NCBI GenBank assembly: GCA_900770945.1
Contig: CAAGME010000041.1
Span: 42,174-106,173 of the forward strand
Origin: Clostridia bacterium
GTDB taxonomy: Bacteria; Bacillota; Clostridia; Christensenellales; Borkfalkiaceae
DNA: 64,000 nucleotides
Direction: 5' to 3'
Shown: in pieces, positions 7,932 to 15,552 of the stretch
Numbering within the stretch: the stretch's first letter is position 1
How the letters are laid out: each line of letters opens with the position of its first letter
Position numbers and translations under genes: made by a program
Notes under the pieces: model-generated
The model's input: only the letters and a program-made list of their open reading frames with translations
Database searches by the model: none
What the model was told of the DNA's origin: nothing

Positions 7932-8981
7932 TTAACCTATCAATTTTTCCGTTTCGAAATCATACAGAAGCACGCCCGAATCCTTAAAGGAAAGTTTAAC
8001 GATTTCGTTTTCCTTCGGCAATACGTCGGCAAAAACGGTCAACGAATAGTCAGGGGTTATCTCTGCTGCAAACGTGCCGTATTCCTTGTTCGCCGCAAGC
8101 ACTTTCGCTTCGAATGTTTCTCCCGCGACAACGTCCTCGCCCCTTACGGCAAGGTAAACTTTTTTACCCGTTCCGTCATAATCTTTCGCCTTTTCTCCGA
8201 CGGGGATTTTAATACCCGCGCCGACAAAGTTGCCGTTTTCGATTACGCCGTCTAAAATGTTTATCTTAGGTCTGCCGAAGTAAGTCGCAACGCCGACGGT
8301 CGCCGGGCGGTCGTAAATTTCGGCGGGAGCAGCGTACTGCACGAGTTCGCCCTTCTCAAAATACGCAATCTTGTCCGCCATAACGAGCGCGTCGGAGGAA
8401 GAGCGCATAGCGATGATAAAGTTCACGCCGAGCCGCTTCGACAGTTTGACTATTTCCGTGCGCATTTCGTTTTTAAGCCCGTCGTCAAGCCCTTTGAACG
8501 GTTCGTCAATCATAATTATTTTCGTACGGCGGGCGATCGCGCGGGCTAAAAACGCGCGCTGGCGTTCGAGCGAAGAAAGATTTTTCGGCTTTTTCAAAAG
8601 CACGCTTTCAAGCCCCATAATCGCCGCGACTTCGTTCACTCTCGCTTCGATTTCCTCTTTCGGGAGCTTGCGAAGATTGAGCGAATACGCAAGGTTGTCA
8701 AAAACCGTAAGGTGCGGATAAAGCGGAATGTTCTGCATAACGACGGCGATATCTCTGTCTTTCGGCAAAACGCCGTTTATAGAAGAGCCGTCGATATACG
8801 CTTCTCCGCTCGTGATGTCGTCAAGCCCGCAAACGGAACGCAACAACGCGGACTTTCCGCTTGCCTGCCCGCCCGTTATGACGGTGAGTTCGCCGCTTTC
8901 GATTTTCATGTTTACGCCTTTCACGCCGACCGTGCCGGACGGATAAGTTTTGCTCAACGAATTAAGAATTATTTCAGCCAT
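7932..8981 (-). CDS. Sugar-type ABC transporter ATP-binding protein (MsmK/UgpC-like)
   Basis: A 349-aa ATPase. Walker A is 'TGGQASGKSALLRS', the Q-loop is 'VVMQNIPLYPHLTVFDNL' and Walker B is 'IIMIDEPFKGLDD'. The signature is weak ('LSSLERQRAFLARA' in place of LSGGQ). A C-terminal TOBE-like region (about residues 230-349) matches the MalK/UgpC group, which energises sugar importers and is often shared between them. I chose the ATG at 8981, which has AAAGGAG upstream, over an earlier in-frame start at 9008. No permease or binding protein is adjacent. Confidence 0.82.
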   Translation of the reverse strand: MAEIILNSLSKTYPSGTVGVKGVNMKIESGELTVITGGQASGKSALLRSVCGLDDITSGEAYIDGSSINGVLPKDRDIAVVMQNIPLYPHLTVFDNLAYSLNLRKLPKEEIEARVNEVAAIMGLESVLLKKPKNLSSLERQRAFLARAIARRTKIIMIDEPFKGLDDGLKNEMRTEIVKLSKRLGVNFIIAMRSSSDALVMADKIAYFEKGELVQYAAPAEIYDRPATVGVATYFGRPKINILDGVIENGNFVGAGIKIPVGEKAKDYDGTGKKVYLAVRGEDVVAGETFEAKVLAANKEYGTFAAEITPDYSLTVFADVLPKENEIVKLSFKDSGVLLYDFETEKLIG

Positions 8982-9078
8982 TTTGTAAGCTCCTTTGTCG
9001 CCGCGCAACGTTACGCGCGCTTTTCACGTACTATTTTACAATATTTGCAATAAAATTTCAATAAAGTGAAGGCTTAAA

Positions 9079-9107
9079 TTGCTTTTTTTATACATTTCTG
9101 TTAAAAT
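9079..9107 (+). promoter_or_regulatory. Promoter of the transcarbamylase-like/HD operon
   Basis: TTGCTT (9079-9084), a 17-bp spacer and TAAAAT (9102-9107), about 31 bp before the ATG at 9139. Confidence 0.5.
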
Positions 9108-9138
9108 AATGTAAAGAATTACGTTTAAAGGTGATCTT

Positions 9139-10026
9139 ATGGATTTAAAAAATTACTCGCCGAAAGGCATTCTATCGGTTTCTTCCGTTCTTTCACTCGA
9201 AGCCCTTCCCACGACGGACATTCTCGAAATTCTTTCGGAAGCTCTTTCCTTAAAAAAGAAAACGGAATACGGCGAAAGCATACAACTTAAAAACAACCCG
9301 TCCGTTGCGCTCATAACCTCAAACAGGCTCGGCGCAAGCAGACTTGCTTTCGAAGTCGCGGCGTCGTCGCTCGGCGCAAACTCGATAACTCTCCCGATAG
9401 GCGGAAGCAACATCGATTCATTTTTATCTACGCCCGAAAGCGTTAAAGCCATTTCCAAACTCGGCATTTCCGCTTTCTTTGTCGGAACGCTTATGAAAAA
9501 GGACGCTTTCACTCTGAGCGAAAGCTTAAAATCCCTTTCGGTCGTCAACGCGTGCATAGACGACGGACCCGTCATCGCGCTCGCCTCGCTTTTAACCGTT
9601 TACGAACATATAGGCAGACTTTCGGGGACCAAGGCTTGCTTTTTGGGCAACGTAACCAAACACGAAAACTTGCTGTACGCGCTCTCTAAGTGCGGTGCGG
9701 ACATAACGGTTGTCGGCGAGGACGCGGAAGAACTTTTTGAAAACTGCAAGCAGTACTCCGACGTTAAGCCCGCCATAGACCCGTTTGTCGCGGCGGCGAA
9801 AGCCGACCTCATATACGTCGATACCGAAAACGAAGAATACTTTTTGACGGACGAGATAATGGCGGCGGCAAAGGACGACTGCGTTATTCTTCACACCGTT
9901 CCCGCTTCCGCCTCAAACGACATCGACGAAAAGTTTTTGATGCGCACCGAGGACTTTCTATCGGACGTAATCGCGAACATGATGCACGTAGAACGCGCGA
10001 TAATTTCGCTTATCGCAAAAAAGTAA
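9139..10026 (+). CDS. Divergent aspartate/ornithine carbamoyltransferase homologue
   Basis: A 295-aa protein with the overall layout of the transcarbamylase family. A 'SRLAFEVAASSLGANSITLP' block stands where the family has STRTR-x-SFE-x-A-x-x-x-L-G. 'PVIALASLLTVYEHIG' stands where HPxQ-x-L-x-D-x-x-T-x-x-E is expected, and 'LHTVPAS' replaces the C-terminal H-C-L-P. The Ser-Thr-Arg-Thr carbamoyl-phosphate loop and the HPxQ motif are both lost, so ordinary carbamoyl transfer looks unlikely. It shares an operon (9-bp gap) with the YfbR-like gene. Its true reaction is unknown. Confidence 0.6.
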   Translation: MDLKNYSPKGILSVSSVLSLEALPTTDILEILSEALSLKKKTEYGESIQLKNNPSVALITSNRLGASRLAFEVAASSLGANSITLPIGGSNIDSFLSTPESVKAISKLGISAFFVGTLMKKDAFTLSESLKSLSVVNACIDDGPVIALASLLTVYEHIGRLSGTKACFLGNVTKHENLLYALSKCGADITVVGEDAEELFENCKQYSDVKPAIDPFVAAAKADLIYVDTENEEYFLTDEIMAAAKDDCVILHTVPASASNDIDEKFLMRTEDFLSDVIANMMHVERAIISLIAKK

Positions 10027-10035
10027 AGGTGTAAA

Positions 10036-10614
10036 ATGAACTATGATTTTTTCGCCTACATGGCGCGAATGAAGTACATACGGCGTTGGTGCTTAATGCA
10101 CTCGGTGACGGACGAAAACATTATGGAACACACCCAGCAAGTGACCGTCATCGCTCACGCCTTAGCCGTTATCGGCAACAAGTATTACGGCAAGAATTAC
10201 GACGTCGAAAAGGTTTTGCTGCTTTCGACGTACCACGAATGCAGCGAAGTTATCACCGGCGATTTGCCAACTCCCATAAAATACTTTAACGAGGACATAA
10301 AAGTCGCTTACAAAAACCTCGAAAACCTCGCTTGCGAAAAAATACTTTCAACCCTTCCCGAGGAGCTTCGCGGCGAATACGAAAAATTCGTTATTCCTGA
10401 CGCTTCTTCGCCGGAATACCTTATCATGAAGCGCGCGGACAGAATTGCGGCGTACCTTAAATGCGTCGAAGAGCTGAAAGCCGGCAATAAGGAATTCAAA
10501 AAAGCAAAGGACTCGATAGGAAAAGAACTTTTTGCCGCAAAAGAAGAAGAAGTACAGTATTTTTTGAAAAACATTTTACCCGTTTACTCCAAAACGCTTG
10601 ACGAACTCGAATAA
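10036..10614 (+). CDS. YfbR-like HD-superfamily nucleotidase homologue
   Basis: A 192-aa protein matching 5'-deoxynucleotidase YfbR, which dephosphorylates deoxynucleoside monophosphates. The family blocks 'RRWCLMHSVTDENIMEHTQQV', 'ECSEVITGDLPTPIKYFN' and 'IMKRADRIAAYLKCVEEL' are present. At the metal site the usual His-Asp pair reads His-Glu ('TYHECSEV'), a conservative but notable change. It is the last gene of its operon and ends just before a strong bidirectional terminator. Confidence 0.82.
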   Translation: MNYDFFAYMARMKYIRRWCLMHSVTDENIMEHTQQVTVIAHALAVIGNKYYGKNYDVEKVLLLSTYHECSEVITGDLPTPIKYFNEDIKVAYKNLENLACEKILSTLPEELRGEYEKFVIPDASSPEYLIMKRADRIAAYLKCVEELKAGNKEFKKAKDSIGKELFAAKEEEVQYFLKNILPVYSKTLDELE

Positions 10615-10616
10615 AA

Positions 10617-10664
10617 ACAGCCTCGTTTTTTTTCGCAACGCGAAAAAACGAGGCTGTTTTTATA
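10617..10664. terminator. Bidirectional terminator
   Basis: ACAGCCTCGTTTTTT pairs with AAAAAACGAGGCTGT around a small TTCGCAACGCG loop, followed by TTTTATAT; the stem's own A and T runs work on both strands. It lies between the convergent HD-family and DegV genes. Confidence 0.9.
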
Positions 10665-10698
10665 TACAAAATTCACAAAAAGTCCACGTATAAGTCGA

Positions 10699-11592
10699 TT
10701 AACCGCAAATTGTCACTTCTTTGCCGAACCCGTAAACGGCAATGGTGCCGGGTCCTGCCGACGCGCCGACAATCGGACCTATATAGGAAGTTATCACTTC
10801 AACGTTCTTATTTTCAAGCCTTGAAAGCACGGCGGCGGCAAGCTCGTCGGCGGCGGCTTCGCTGTCGGCATGCGCTATTCCTATCATCGGGAACTTGTCG
10901 TTCGGGTCGTACGCTTCTTTAAATAAATCGGCTATCCTTTCGATTGAGTTTTTTCTGCCTTTAACCTTTTCCACGGCAAAGTTCTGCCCCTTGGCGTCGG
11001 AAATTATTATCGGCTTAACTTGCAAAAGACCGCCGAAAACCGCGCTCGTGGTGCTTACTCTGCCCGCTCGCTTTAAGTAAGCAAGACTTTCGACCGTGCA
11101 GAACTGATTCATTCTCAGCTTGTTTTTTTCCGTGTATTCGGCAACCTCTTCGATTGTTTTGCCCTCCGCGCGGAGCTTTGAAGCGGCTATGCAGATAAGC
11201 CCCAAACCTAAACAGGAATTAAGCGAATCTACGCAAATTATCTTTCTGTCGGGATATTTTTTCTTCATCTCGTCGCGAACCGTCAACGAAATATTATACG
11301 ACGCGGAAAGAGCCGACGAGCAAGCGATATACAAAACGTCCTCGCCCTTGTCGAGATATTCCTCGAATTTTTGCCTGAACTCCTCGGCATTGACTTGCGA
11401 AGTCTTTATTCTCTTGCCCTTACGCATTAAGTCGTAAAAATCTTTAAGCGGAACGTATTCCCAGTCAAGAGAAGCGGGAACGTCTACGTCGTCATAAGAA
11501 AACCTCATCGGAGCGTAATCGATGCCGTATTTTTCCCTTAAATTTTCCCCTAAGTCCCCGCACGAGTCGGTTACGATTGCAAAGTTTTTCAT
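10699..11592 (-). CDS. fakB: DegV family fatty-acid-binding protein (FakB-like)
   Basis: A 297-aa DegV protein starting 'KNFAIVTDSCGDLGENL', with 'TSQVNAEEFRQKFEEYLDKG' and 'SLAYLKRAGRVSTTSAVFGGLLQVKPI' typical of the family. FakB proteins hold a free fatty acid while FakA phosphorylates it, feeding exogenous fatty acids into phospholipid synthesis. The fakA gene lies 35 bp upstream, which strongly supports this role. The stop codon lies inside the 12-mer ATAAGTCGATTA (10690-10701), and another copy sits just before the Shine-Dalgarno (11606-11617). Confidence 0.88.
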   Translation of the reverse strand: MKNFAIVTDSCGDLGENLREKYGIDYAPMRFSYDDVDVPASLDWEYVPLKDFYDLMRKGKRIKTSQVNAEEFRQKFEEYLDKGEDVLYIACSSALSASYNISLTVRDEMKKKYPDRKIICVDSLNSCLGLGLICIAASKLRAEGKTIEEVAEYTEKNKLRMNQFCTVESLAYLKRAGRVSTTSAVFGGLLQVKPIIISDAKGQNFAVEKVKGRKNSIERIADLFKEAYDPNDKFPMIGIAHADSEAAADELAAAVLSRLENKNVEVITSYIGPIVGASAGPGTIAVYGFGKEVTICG

Positions 11593-11627
11593 AAAAAGTC
11601 CTCCTATAAGTCGATTAACTTATTATT

Positions 11628-13271
11628 TTACTGTAATATAATCACAAAGTCGAAAGTGTCCTGCTCGCCGATGAGAGTATACACTTCGAGTTGTGAAAAA
11701 GCCTTTGTAAAAGCTTCGTAAGCTTCGTCGGTTTCGTTTAAAGCGTCCTTGCCGATTATCGCAATCAAAAATTCGTTTTCGTCCGAGACTACTTTTTTTA
11801 TGCCGTCTTTTGCGGCTTTCAATCTGTCCTTATCGGCGGCAAGCATTTGTTTTCCGCAAAAACTTATGTATTCTCCCTCGGCAATTTCCACTCCGCCGAC
11901 CGTAGTGGAACGCACGGCTTTACAGACCTCTATCGTCTTGCTTTTTCCCATGGCTTCCGTCATTAAGGAAAATATTTCCTCGGCGTTCTCGCAAGACAAA
12001 TCGAGTGCGGAAAGCGCGGAATAGCCGTCGCCGACGCTTTTTGCTTTTAAAACGAAAATCTTGCTTTTCTTATAAATTTCCGCGCTTTTTTCGGCTACGG
12101 GAATAATGTTTCCGTTGTCGGGAAGAACAAAAATATTGTCGGCGTTAAGCGCGTCGTAAGCGTCCAAAAAATCCTCCGTAGACGGGTTTTTACCCTGTCC
12201 GCCGTCGATTACGATATCCGCGCCAAGCTCCTCAAAAGTAGCTTTAAGCCCCTTGCCGGTAGCGACCGCAACCACGCCGAAAGGCTTCCTCACGGCGTTC
12301 TTCTTGAATTTTTGCTTATTCTTTTCGTTCGACTTAACCGTTCCCTCGTGTTGGAGCGTCATATTTTCGATTTTAATTGTTAAAAACTCGCCGTACTTTT
12401 GGCAATGATTAAGCACGTTGCCGGGATTGAAGGTGTGAACGTGAACTTTTACTATCGTTCCGTTTTTAAAACACACTATGGAATCGCCGAAAGTTTTAAT
12501 TTCTTCGATGAATTTTTCGGTGTCGAATGAATTAACGTCGATTTTAGAATTCTGCAATCTCAACAAAAATTCCGTGCAGTAACCGAATTGCATTACGGAG
12601 TTTTCGTCGAAAAGCGACAAGTCAAGCTCTTTTGCGCCGCCGTTTATGGTTTCGCCGCCCGTCAATGCGACTTCTTCGCCTCTTATCGCGCTCAAAAAAC
12701 CTTTGAAGATATAGCTAAGCCCCTTTCCTCCGCTATCCACTACTCCCGCTTCTTTTAAAACGAAAAGTTGTTCCGGTGTTTCTTCAACCGCGCTCACCGA
12801 GCGTTCGTAAAGGGTCAAAAACAAAGCTTCTTCGTCAAAATCTCCGCCTATAAGTCGATTAACGGCTTCTACCGAGGATTTAAGCACAGTGAGTATCGTG
12901 CCTTCAACCGGTTTTTCGACGGCTTTATAAGCTGTTTCGACCGCGCTTGAAAGGGCTTTTGCAAAGTCTTTGTCGTCGGCGGTTTTTATTCCGTCAAGTC
13001 CGTTAGCAAGCCCTTTGAAAATTTGAGAAAGTATAACGCCGGAGTTGCCCCTTGCGCCAAGAATCATTCCGTCGGCGATTTTTGCCGAAACGAAAGAAAT
13101 ATCTTCGTCCTCGGGAGCTTCTTTAATTCCGCCGAGAACGGTCGAACACATATTGTCGCCCGTATCCCCGTCCGGGATAGGAAAAACGTTCAAATCGTTT
13201 ACTTCTTCAGCGGAAGCTTTAAGCGAAGCGTAACCCGCTTCGACAAGTCTTTTGTAAGCTAAGCCGTCCAT
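11628..13271 (-). CDS. fakA: Fatty acid kinase FakA (DAK2/YloV family)
   Basis: A 547-aa protein of typical FakA length. The N-terminal DhaL/DAK2 domain carries the ATP/metal motif 'NVFPIPDGDTGDNM' (about residues 28-41), 'GARGNSGVILSQIFKG' and 'VVDSGGKGL'. A middle region and a C-terminal DegV-like fold follow ('KPFGVVAVATGKGLKATFEELGADIVIDGGQ'). It phosphorylates fatty acids bound to FakB, encoded next in the operon. AAGGAGAG precedes the ATG. One copy of the 12-mer motif lies inside the coding sequence (12850-12861) and encodes part of 'VNRLIGG'. Confidence 0.93.
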   Translation of the reverse strand: MDGLAYKRLVEAGYASLKASAEEVNDLNVFPIPDGDTGDNMCSTVLGGIKEAPEDEDISFVSAKIADGMILGARGNSGVILSQIFKGLANGLDGIKTADDKDFAKALSSAVETAYKAVEKPVEGTILTVLKSSVEAVNRLIGGDFDEEALFLTLYERSVSAVEETPEQLFVLKEAGVVDSGGKGLSYIFKGFLSAIRGEEVALTGGETINGGAKELDLSLFDENSVMQFGYCTEFLLRLQNSKIDVNSFDTEKFIEEIKTFGDSIVCFKNGTIVKVHVHTFNPGNVLNHCQKYGEFLTIKIENMTLQHEGTVKSNEKNKQKFKKNAVRKPFGVVAVATGKGLKATFEELGADIVIDGGQGKNPSTEDFLDAYDALNADNIFVLPDNGNIIPVAEKSAEIYKKSKIFVLKAKSVGDGYSALSALDLSCENAEEIFSLMTEAMGKSKTIEVCKAVRSTTVGGVEIAEGEYISFCGKQMLAADKDRLKAAKDGIKKVVSDENEFLIAIIGKDALNETDEAYEAFTKAFSQLEVYTLIGEQDTFDFVIILQ

Positions 13272-13560
13272 ATCTCTCCTTTTTTTAGCTATTTAAGCCG
13301 ACAAACCTCATTAAATCGATTTTAGGCATAATCTTTATTTTCTTTAATTATACATCGTTAGTATAAACCGAAAATAAACTATAAACGCCTTGTGCGGTTA
13401 TCCGGCTAAGCTACGCTTGACTAAACGAACAAAAAATGCTATATTAAGTATGTATATTGCACACTCACGCAAAGCGTGAATATCAAACAAGTTGAAAATT
13501 GAAAATGGAAAGTTGAAAATTGCGGACAAATTTATATAATATAAAAAATCCGCGTTCGCT
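13272..13560. other. Gene-free region between fakA and the response regulator
   Basis: Holds a possible fakA promoter (minus-strand TATAAT at 13347-13352 with no clear -35), an isolated hairpin CACGC-AAA-GCGTG followed by AATATC (13467-13485) that resembles a stray unit of the array downstream, repeats of GAAAATTG/GAAAGTTG (13492-13521), and a plus-strand promoter-like TTGAAA - 16 bp - TATAAT near 13514-13541. No gene was seen. Confidence 0.5.
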
Positions 13561-13671
13561 CGCACTTTACGTGCGAATATCGATTGCCCGTTCGCGGGCA
13601 AATATCGAGCCGCTTGAAAAGCGGCATATCGATTGCGCCGTCGGCGCAAATATCGAGCGCGCAACGCGCGC
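13561..13671 (+). repeat. Array of five small hairpins in a response-regulator leader, copy 1
   Basis: Five short perfect or near-perfect hairpins lie in a row: CGCAC/GTGCG (13561-13575), GCCCG/CGGGC (13586-13599), CCGCT/AGCGG (13610-13624), GCGCC/GGCGC (13635-13647) and GCGCGC/GCGCGC (13657-13671). They are separated by near-constant 9-10 nt linkers, AATATCGATT or AAATATCGAG, giving a period of about 24 bp. The array ends 24 nt before the GTG start at 13696 and about 12 nt before its GGAGG site. A matching array precedes phoP on the other strand (38435-38543). Confidence 0.85.
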
Positions 13672-13695
13672 ATATAAATCTCGGAGGACAAAAAA

Positions 13696-14370
13696 GTGTT
13701 CAACATCCTCGTAGTGGACGACGACAAAAACACGCGCAACCTTTTTTCCGCGCTGTTAAAAAGCGAAGGGTTCAGCGTGCAGACCGCCGAAGACGGCGAA
13801 AGCGCGCTCGAAGCGATAGACAAAATACATGTGGACTTAATCGTTGCGGACGTTATGATGCCCGGAATGGACGGCTACGCGCTTACGGAAGTTTTGCGCC
13901 GTTGCGAAAGCAATATCCCAATCCTTATGGTTTCGGCAAAACAACTGCCGGAGGATAGAAAAAAGGGTTTTCTTGCGGGGATTGACGACTATATGTCAAA
14001 GCCCGTCGACGACGAAGAATTTATTCTGCACGTCAAAGCTCTTCTGCGCCGCTCTAAAATTTACAGCGAAAGAAAGCTTGTTATCGGCGAAGTCACTCTC
14101 GATTACGACGCGCTTACGGTGAGCCGCGGCGACGACGTTCAGGAACTGCCGCAGAAAGAATTTTTGCTGCTCTTTAAGCTTCTTTCGTACCCTGACAAAA
14201 TTTTCACGCGGATACAGCTTATGGACGAAATTTGGGGAATGGATTGCGAAACGGGCTGGGAAACGGTCACGGTACATATCAACAGACTTCGCAAACGCTT
14301 TGAAAACTATCCGGAATTCGAGATTGCAAGCGTGCGCGGACTCGGCTATAAGGCGGTGAAAAAGGTATGA
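13696..14370 (+). CDS. OmpR/PhoB-family response regulator
   Basis: A 224-aa two-domain regulator. The receiver has the acidic pair 'VVDDDKN', phospho-acceptor Asp in 'IVADVMMPGMDGY' and Lys in 'MVSAKQ'. The C-terminal winged helix ends 'WETVTVHINRLRKRFENYPEF' and 'SVRGLGYKAVKKV'. It starts at GTG with GGAGGAC upstream. The kinase gene overlaps its stop by 4 bp. The five-hairpin array at 13561-13671 forms its leader. The stimulus and target genes cannot be told from the sequence. Confidence 0.93.
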   Translation: MFNILVVDDDKNTRNLFSALLKSEGFSVQTAEDGESALEAIDKIHVDLIVADVMMPGMDGYALTEVLRRCESNIPILMVSAKQLPEDRKKGFLAGIDDYMSKPVDDEEFILHVKALLRRSKIYSERKLVIGEVTLDYDALTVSRGDDVQELPQKEFLLLFKLLSYPDKIFTRIQLMDEIWGMDCETGWETVTVHINRLRKRFENYPEFEIASVRGLGYKAVKKV

Positions 14371-15452
14371 AAAAAAATCCTTTAATCGAAAAACAAAAAT
14401 CCGCCCCCGCGCAATCGGCTATACCCGTTAAAAAAGCCCGTTCAACGCTATTTTTCATAATCGGCGTGTCGATAGTCCTCGGCATAACCGCGCTTATCGA
14501 GCTTTTAGTAGGGTTTATTTTGATGAGAACGAAAATTTTTGTCGTCGGTCCCGAAAACCAGCTCTTTTGGATATTTATAATTTTCGTCGTCACAAGTGTT
14601 TCTATCGGCGTCTTTGTATCGGTTATCGTAAGCCGCTTTGTACTAAGCCCCGTCGACAGACTGCTTGAGGCAATGCAAAAGCTTTCCAAAGGCGATTACG
14701 GCGTGCGCGTGGACCTCGGTTCGAGCAACCCCGTCGTTAAAAGCGTTTCGGAAAATTTCAACCGCCTTGCCGAAGAATTGCAAAACACCGAACTTTTGCG
14801 CTCCGACTTTTCAAACAACTTCTCGCACGAATTCAAAACGCCGATAGTGTCCGTTTACGGGTTCGCAAAGCTTTTAAACAAAGGCGGGCTTGACGAAAAA
14901 ACGGAAAAAGAATATCTCAAAATCATCGAGGAAGAATCCGCGCGGCTTGCCAACATGGCAACGAAAGTTCTCAATATGACAAAGATTGAAAACACCGCGA
15001 TTTTAACTAACAAAACTCGCTTCGACCTATCCGAAGATATCCGCACGACCTTTTTGCTCCTCGAAAAAAAGTGGACGGAAAAAAACCTTACGCCCGTACT
15101 TGAGTTTGACGAGGTTTTCTGCTGGGGCGACAGAGATTTGCTGAAAGAAGCCTGGCTCAACCTTACCGAAAACGCAATAAAATTCGCCAACCCCGGCACG
15201 GAGCTGACGGTTAAAATAGAGCGCGACGCGCACAGCGTAAAAGTATCTTTCACGGACGTGGGCGCGGTTATCCCTCGCGACGAAATCCCTCGCATATTCG
15301 GTAAGTTCTACCAAGCCGACAAATCGCATAAAACGCAAGGCAACGGCATAGGTCTTTCGATGGTCAAAAAAATAACCGAACTTCACTTCGGCAAAGTGGA
15401 CGTTATAAGCGACCTTTCCGCCACGACATTTACCGTTACATTGCGGCAATAA
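14367..15452 (+). CDS. Sensor histidine kinase
   Basis: A 361-aa membrane kinase with two N-terminal membrane segments (about residues 27-55 and 66-90), a HAMP linker ('SPVDRLLEAMQKLSKGDYGVRV'), the His-acceptor block 'NNFSHEFKTPIVSVYGFAKL', and an ATPase domain with N-box 'WLNLTENAIKFA' and G-box 'GNGIGLSMVKKI'. There is almost no extracellular loop, so it may sense within the membrane or through a partner. It overlaps its regulator (ATGA) and ends at a bidirectional terminator. Confidence 0.93.
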   Translation: MKKNPLIEKQKSAPAQSAIPVKKARSTLFFIIGVSIVLGITALIELLVGFILMRTKIFVVGPENQLFWIFIIFVVTSVSIGVFVSVIVSRFVLSPVDRLLEAMQKLSKGDYGVRVDLGSSNPVVKSVSENFNRLAEELQNTELLRSDFSNNFSHEFKTPIVSVYGFAKLLNKGGLDEKTEKEYLKIIEEESARLANMATKVLNMTKIENTAILTNKTRFDLSEDIRTTFLLLEKKWTEKNLTPVLEFDEVFCWGDRDLLKEAWLNLTENAIKFANPGTELTVKIERDAHSVKVSFTDVGAVIPRDEIPRIFGKFYQADKSHKTQGNGIGLSMVKKITELHFGKVDVISDLSATTFTVTLRQ

Positions 15453-15465
15453 AAACAAAAAAAAG

Positions 15466-15507
15466 AAGGCTATACGCCGATTATTGACGTATAGCCTTGT
15501 TTTTTAT
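15466..15507. terminator. Bidirectional terminator
   Basis: AAGGCTATACG pairs with CGTATAGCCTT (loop CCGATTATTGA), with A and T runs on the two flanks. It ends the two-component operon and the convergent secreted-protein gene. Confidence 0.88.
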
Positions 15508-15552
15508 GTTTGTAACTTAAAGCTTAATCTTCCGGTTTGTGATTACCGATTT

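Noticed and set aside
13561..13671. CRISPR array
   Set aside because: The linkers are the conserved part but only 9-10 nt long, and the intervening units are palindromes rather than unique spacers; no cas genes are present.
13398..13823. 141-aa minus-strand frame over the hairpin array and response regulator
   Set aside because: It is antisense to a clear response-regulator gene and translates the repeat; no ribosome-binding site.
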